This document shows, piece after piece, positions 61,748 through 64,000 of a stretch of DNA of 64,000 nucleotides (its first letter is position 1; each line of letters begins with the position of its first letter). A program made the translations under genes and the position numbers. Under the pieces are notes generated by a model, which saw nothing but the letters and a program-made list of their open reading frames with translations, had not been told where the DNA came from and searched no databases. Source of the DNA: Acidimicrobiales bacterium (lineage in GTDB: Bacteria > Actinomycetota > Acidimicrobiia > Acidimicrobiales > Aldehydirespiratoraceae); contig JAQWLJ010000033.1 in assembly GCA_029247365.1 (NCBI GenBank), positions 62,001-126,000 of the forward strand, read 5' to 3'.

Positions 61748-63493
61748 CTACTCGGCAGCCAGCCACACGTCGTGCATCGGGCCGAGCTGGCCCCAAATGC
61801 CGATCGGTGGGTTCTGGACTCGCGGCTGGAAGGCCTGCCAGAACGGCGGCGTGTTGAGATACACCATCGGGACGTCCTGGTTGATGGTCTCCTGGGCCTG
61901 ACCGTAGAGGTCGACACGGGTGTCGAAGTCGAACTCGGCACCGGCCGAAGCCAGCAGCGCGTCGACATCGGGGTTGTTGTAGCCCGTGTTATTGGTCCAG
62001 ATGACACCGACGTTGTTGGTGCTCAGGTAGGTGCGGTGCACACCGATCACCGGGTCGCCCCAGTTCCAGACGTTGTTGATCGTCATCTGGTGCTCACCGG
62101 CAGCAACACGACCAGCCCATGACGGGAAGTCGGGGGTGGTGTTGACCTCGGCGTCAAAGCCGACATCTTGGAGCTGCTGCACGATGTACTCGGCGTAGGC
62201 AAGCTGTGAGCCCGAGACCGGGATGTAGTCGATGGCGAGCGAGATGCTGCTCGGATCGATGCCGGCATCGGCGAGGCGAGCCTGAGCTGCCTCGATGCCG
62301 GCGCCGTAATGCTCGGTGTCGGGGTTGTGGAAGGGGCTGCCGGGGTGGATGCCCGTGGTGGCCGGGAACGTCGTGCCCAGATCAAGAACATCGCTGATGA
62401 ACTCGCGATCGATCGCATCGGCGATCGCCTGACGAACGACAACGTCCGACAGGGCGGGATCGGCCAGGTTGAACTCGAGCCACTGGACCGGACCAACGGC
62501 TGCGTGGCCGTCGGCGGTGACGATCACGTCGTCGTTCTCCTGGAGGCGCACCACGTTGGCTGCACCGCCGAGGGTGGCTGACAGGTCGGTGTCGCCATTC
62601 TCGAGGCCGATGACGATCGAAGCTGCGTCGGGCACGATCTCGATGATGATCTCGTCGAGATACGGACGCTCGGGGATGAAGAAGTCCTCGAAAGCCTGCA
62701 TGCGGATGATCGAGCCAGCTTCGTACTCCACCAGCGTGAACGGACCCGAACCGACAAAGCAGTCGGTACCGGAGTTGCACGGGTGCTCCTTGATCGGCTG
62801 GCCGTCGTTGTAGACGTGCTCGGGGATAACCGGGAGAAGACCCGGCGACATGGCAAGCAGGATCGCCGGATGCGGTTCGCTCAGGTTGATCACAACCGTG
62901 TGGTCGTCGGGGGTGTCGACGCTGGCCACCGCCGCAAACATCGTTTTGAACGGGTGGTTGGCCTGCGAGGTCTCGAGTGAGAACTTCACATCGGCGGAGG
63001 TGATTGCTTCACCATCGTGGAAGACGGCGTCCTGCACGAGGTTAAGGGTCACGGTGAGACCGTCGTCGGAGATGTCCCAGCTCTCGGCCAGGTACGGCTG
63101 CGGCTGAAAGTTCTCGTCGAACAACAACGGCGAGGCGTTCAGCTGCGTGCCGGGTACCGCAGTCGCGTAGCCCGACTGAACGGTGCCATTGAGATGACGC
63201 GGCACCTGCGTGCTCTGGATCAACAGCGTGCCACCAGCCACCGGGCCGGAGTCAACTGCGCCTGAGTCACCGGCGTCGCTGTCTTCGGCTTCTTCGGCAA
63301 CGTCGGACATGTCGGCGGTCGACTCGTCGTCGTCCTCGGCAGGTTCGTCGTCGTCGGCCATGTCGTCGCCGGAGTCGTCCTCCGTCGCTGTGTCGTCGCC
63401 GGCGTCGCCGGCGCTGTCGTCGTCACCGCACGCGGCAGCGAGCATTGCGAAGCTGAGCAGGATCGCCAGCAGCGCGAGTAGTCGTTTCCTCAC
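61748..63493 (-). CDS. ABC importer substrate-binding lipoprotein (family 5)
   Basis: A 581-residue solute-binding protein. GTG at 63493 is chosen because GGAGG precedes it by 8 bases and it gives a clean lipoprotein signal: RKRLLALLAILLSFAMLAAAC with the acylated Cys at about 22. A strongly acidic linker of about 60 residues (Asp/Glu/Ala-rich) follows, then the SBP_bac_5 domain (PLLFDENFQPQPYLAESWDIS, FHDGEAITSADVKFSLE, VRQAIADAIDRE). It binds a peptide-like ligand outside the membrane and hands it to the two permeases encoded downstream. A hairpin and a palindrome lie in the upstream region. Confidence 0.92.
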   Translation of the reverse strand: MRKRLLALLAILLSFAMLAAACGDDDSAGDAGDDTATEDDSGDDMADDDEPAEDDDESTADMSDVAEEAEDSDAGDSGAVDSGPVAGGTLLIQSTQVPRHLNGTVQSGYATAVPGTQLNASPLLFDENFQPQPYLAESWDISDDGLTVTLNLVQDAVFHDGEAITSADVKFSLETSQANHPFKTMFAAVASVDTPDDHTVVINLSEPHPAILLAMSPGLLPVIPEHVYNDGQPIKEHPCNSGTDCFVGSGPFTLVEYEAGSIIRMQAFEDFFIPERPYLDEIIIEIVPDAASIVIGLENGDTDLSATLGGAANVVRLQENDDVIVTADGHAAVGPVQWLEFNLADPALSDVVVRQAIADAIDREFISDVLDLGTTFPATTGIHPGSPFHNPDTEHYGAGIEAAQARLADAGIDPSSISLAIDYIPVSGSQLAYAEYIVQQLQDVGFDAEVNTTPDFPSWAGRVAAGEHQMTINNVWNWGDPVIGVHRTYLSTNNVGVIWTNNTGYNNPDVDALLASAGAEFDFDTRVDLYGQAQETINQDVPMVYLNTPPFWQAFQPRVQNPPIGIWGQLGPMHDVWLAAE

Positions 63494-63516
63494 AGAGGTC
63501 CCCTCCTGTAGTTCAA

Positions 63517-63531
63517 GATGGCGGCGCCATC
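63517..63531 (-). promoter_or_regulatory. hairpin in the 5' leader of the substrate-binding protein gene
   Basis: GATGGC-ggc-GCCATC, a 6-bp perfect stem with a 3-base loop, lies about 25 bases before the GTG and 10-15 bases upstream of the GGAGGGG ribosome binding site. It may stabilise the high-copy binding-protein mRNA or tune its translation. Confidence 0.35.
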
Positions 63532-63549
63532 TCCACTGGTTATGGACCC

Positions 63550-63563
63550 TAACAAATTTGTTA
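63550..63563. promoter_or_regulatory. 14-bp perfect palindromic operator in a divergent promoter
   Basis: TAACAAATTTGTTA is a perfect, AT-rich palindrome in an otherwise GC-rich window. It lies between the divergent substrate-binding-protein and amidohydrolase genes. It overlaps a candidate -10 on each strand (TAGGGT at 63551-63546 minus; TAAGGT at 63562-63567 plus), so one bound dimer could control both genes. No regulator gene is next to it in the window. Confidence 0.55.
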
Positions 63564-63624
63564 AGGTGTTTACCAGAGGATTCTGATCGTACTTCCCTAA
63601 CTGGCCGAGCGTCCAAGGACCACT

Positions 63625-64000
63625 GTGAGCGACACCGTCATCTATCTTGCCCGTCGGATCATCACCATGAATCCCGGACTTCCCTTCGCGGAAGCTGTCG
63701 CCGTGCAAGGCGACCGCATCCTCGGCGTTGGTGATCTTGCCGAACTGCGGTCATGGGGCCCACACACCATCGACGAGACATTCGTCGACCACGTGATCAC
63801 ACCGGGCTTCATCGAGGCCCACAGTCACAACATGACCGGCGGCATGTGGGCAAACACGTACCTCGGCTTCTTCGATCGCCGCGATCCCAACGGCAAGGTG
63901 TGGGCCGGCTGCAAGACGATCGAGGCCGTACAGGAACGCCTGCGCGAGGCCGAGATGGAAGTGGACGACCCGAGCGAGACGCTCATCGGCTGGGGGCTCG
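63625..64000 (+). CDS. YtcJ-like amidohydrolase, N-terminal part (cut by window end)
   Basis: The first 125 codons of a second amidohydrolase_3 protein. It starts at GTG with AAGGA 5 bases upstream. The translation VIYLARRIITMNPGLPFAEA aligns with the start of the 55588 gene, and the metal site reads FIEAHSHN (His66, His68). It then diverges (WANTYLGFFDRRDPNG). This gene and the 55588 gene flank the CobW and importer genes. It is divergent to the binding-protein gene across the palindrome, consistent with joint regulation. The rest lies beyond the window. Confidence 0.88.
   Translation, partial: MSDTVIYLARRIITMNPGLPFAEAVAVQGDRILGVGDLAELRSWGPHTIDETFVDHVITPGFIEAHSHNMTGGMWANTYLGFFDRRDPNGKVWAGCKTIEAVQERLREAEMEVDDPSETLIGWGL

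Overview
The window looks like chromosomal DNA from a high-GC actinobacterium. Acidimicrobiia or a relative is my best guess, but that is inference. The hints are an actinobacterial-type LeuA with a leucine-rich leader peptide, a PAC2-family proteasome-assembly protein, a TLP1-type thiolase with an extra C-terminal domain, a 1516-residue Lhr helicase, a Nei2-type DNA glycosylase, frequent GTG starts, 4-base gene overlaps, and several start codons without a Shine-Dalgarno sequence but with a TANNNT hexamer 6-8 bases upstream. I see no tRNA, rRNA, CRISPR array, IS element or phage gene.

Layout. 1-280: start of leuA on the minus strand with a ribosome-mediated attenuator. 321-9234: small metabolic genes (two alpha/beta hydrolases, a degenerate amidohydrolase, PAC2, PrmA, an AhpD-like protein, an SDR, a thiolase-like protein, a crotonase) plus a decayed EAL-domain remnant near 8080-8274. 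9270-12848: a four-gene operon for two ABC-2 transporters. 12943-16437: a very large class III cyclase/ATPase/TPR protein. 16645-19986: a MacB/FtsX-type ATPase and permease. 20038-23290: an overlapping guaB-esterase-nei2 operon that appears to start with a leaderless guaB mRNA.

23511-50955 is a surface-polysaccharide locus of about 27 kb. It holds all five enzymes of the UDP-ManNAc3NAcA pathway (WbpA, WbpB, WbpE, WbpD, WbpI types), scattered over both strands. It also has a protein joining a class II glutamine amidotransferase to a WbpG-type N-acetyl-sugar amidotransferase, which would plausibly make the acetamidino sugar with its own ammonia supply. The locus further contains a Wzx-type flippase, a separate Wzm/Wzt ABC exporter, one GT2 and several GT-B glycosyltransferases, a SAM methyltransferase, two unidentified membrane proteins, a fatty-acid-hydroxylase-like membrane enzyme, and the complete dTDP-L-rhamnose set rmlC-rmlB-rmlD-rmlA.

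50952-64000: lhr, then a putative amide/peptide-use module. Two paralogous YtcJ-like amidohydrolases (the second cut by the window end) flank a CobW-type metallochaperone GTPase and a complete Opp/Dpp ABC importer. A perfect 14-bp palindrome lies in the divergent promoter region between the binding-protein gene and the last amidohydrolase.

All assignments come from reading motifs and translations by eye; no database search was run.
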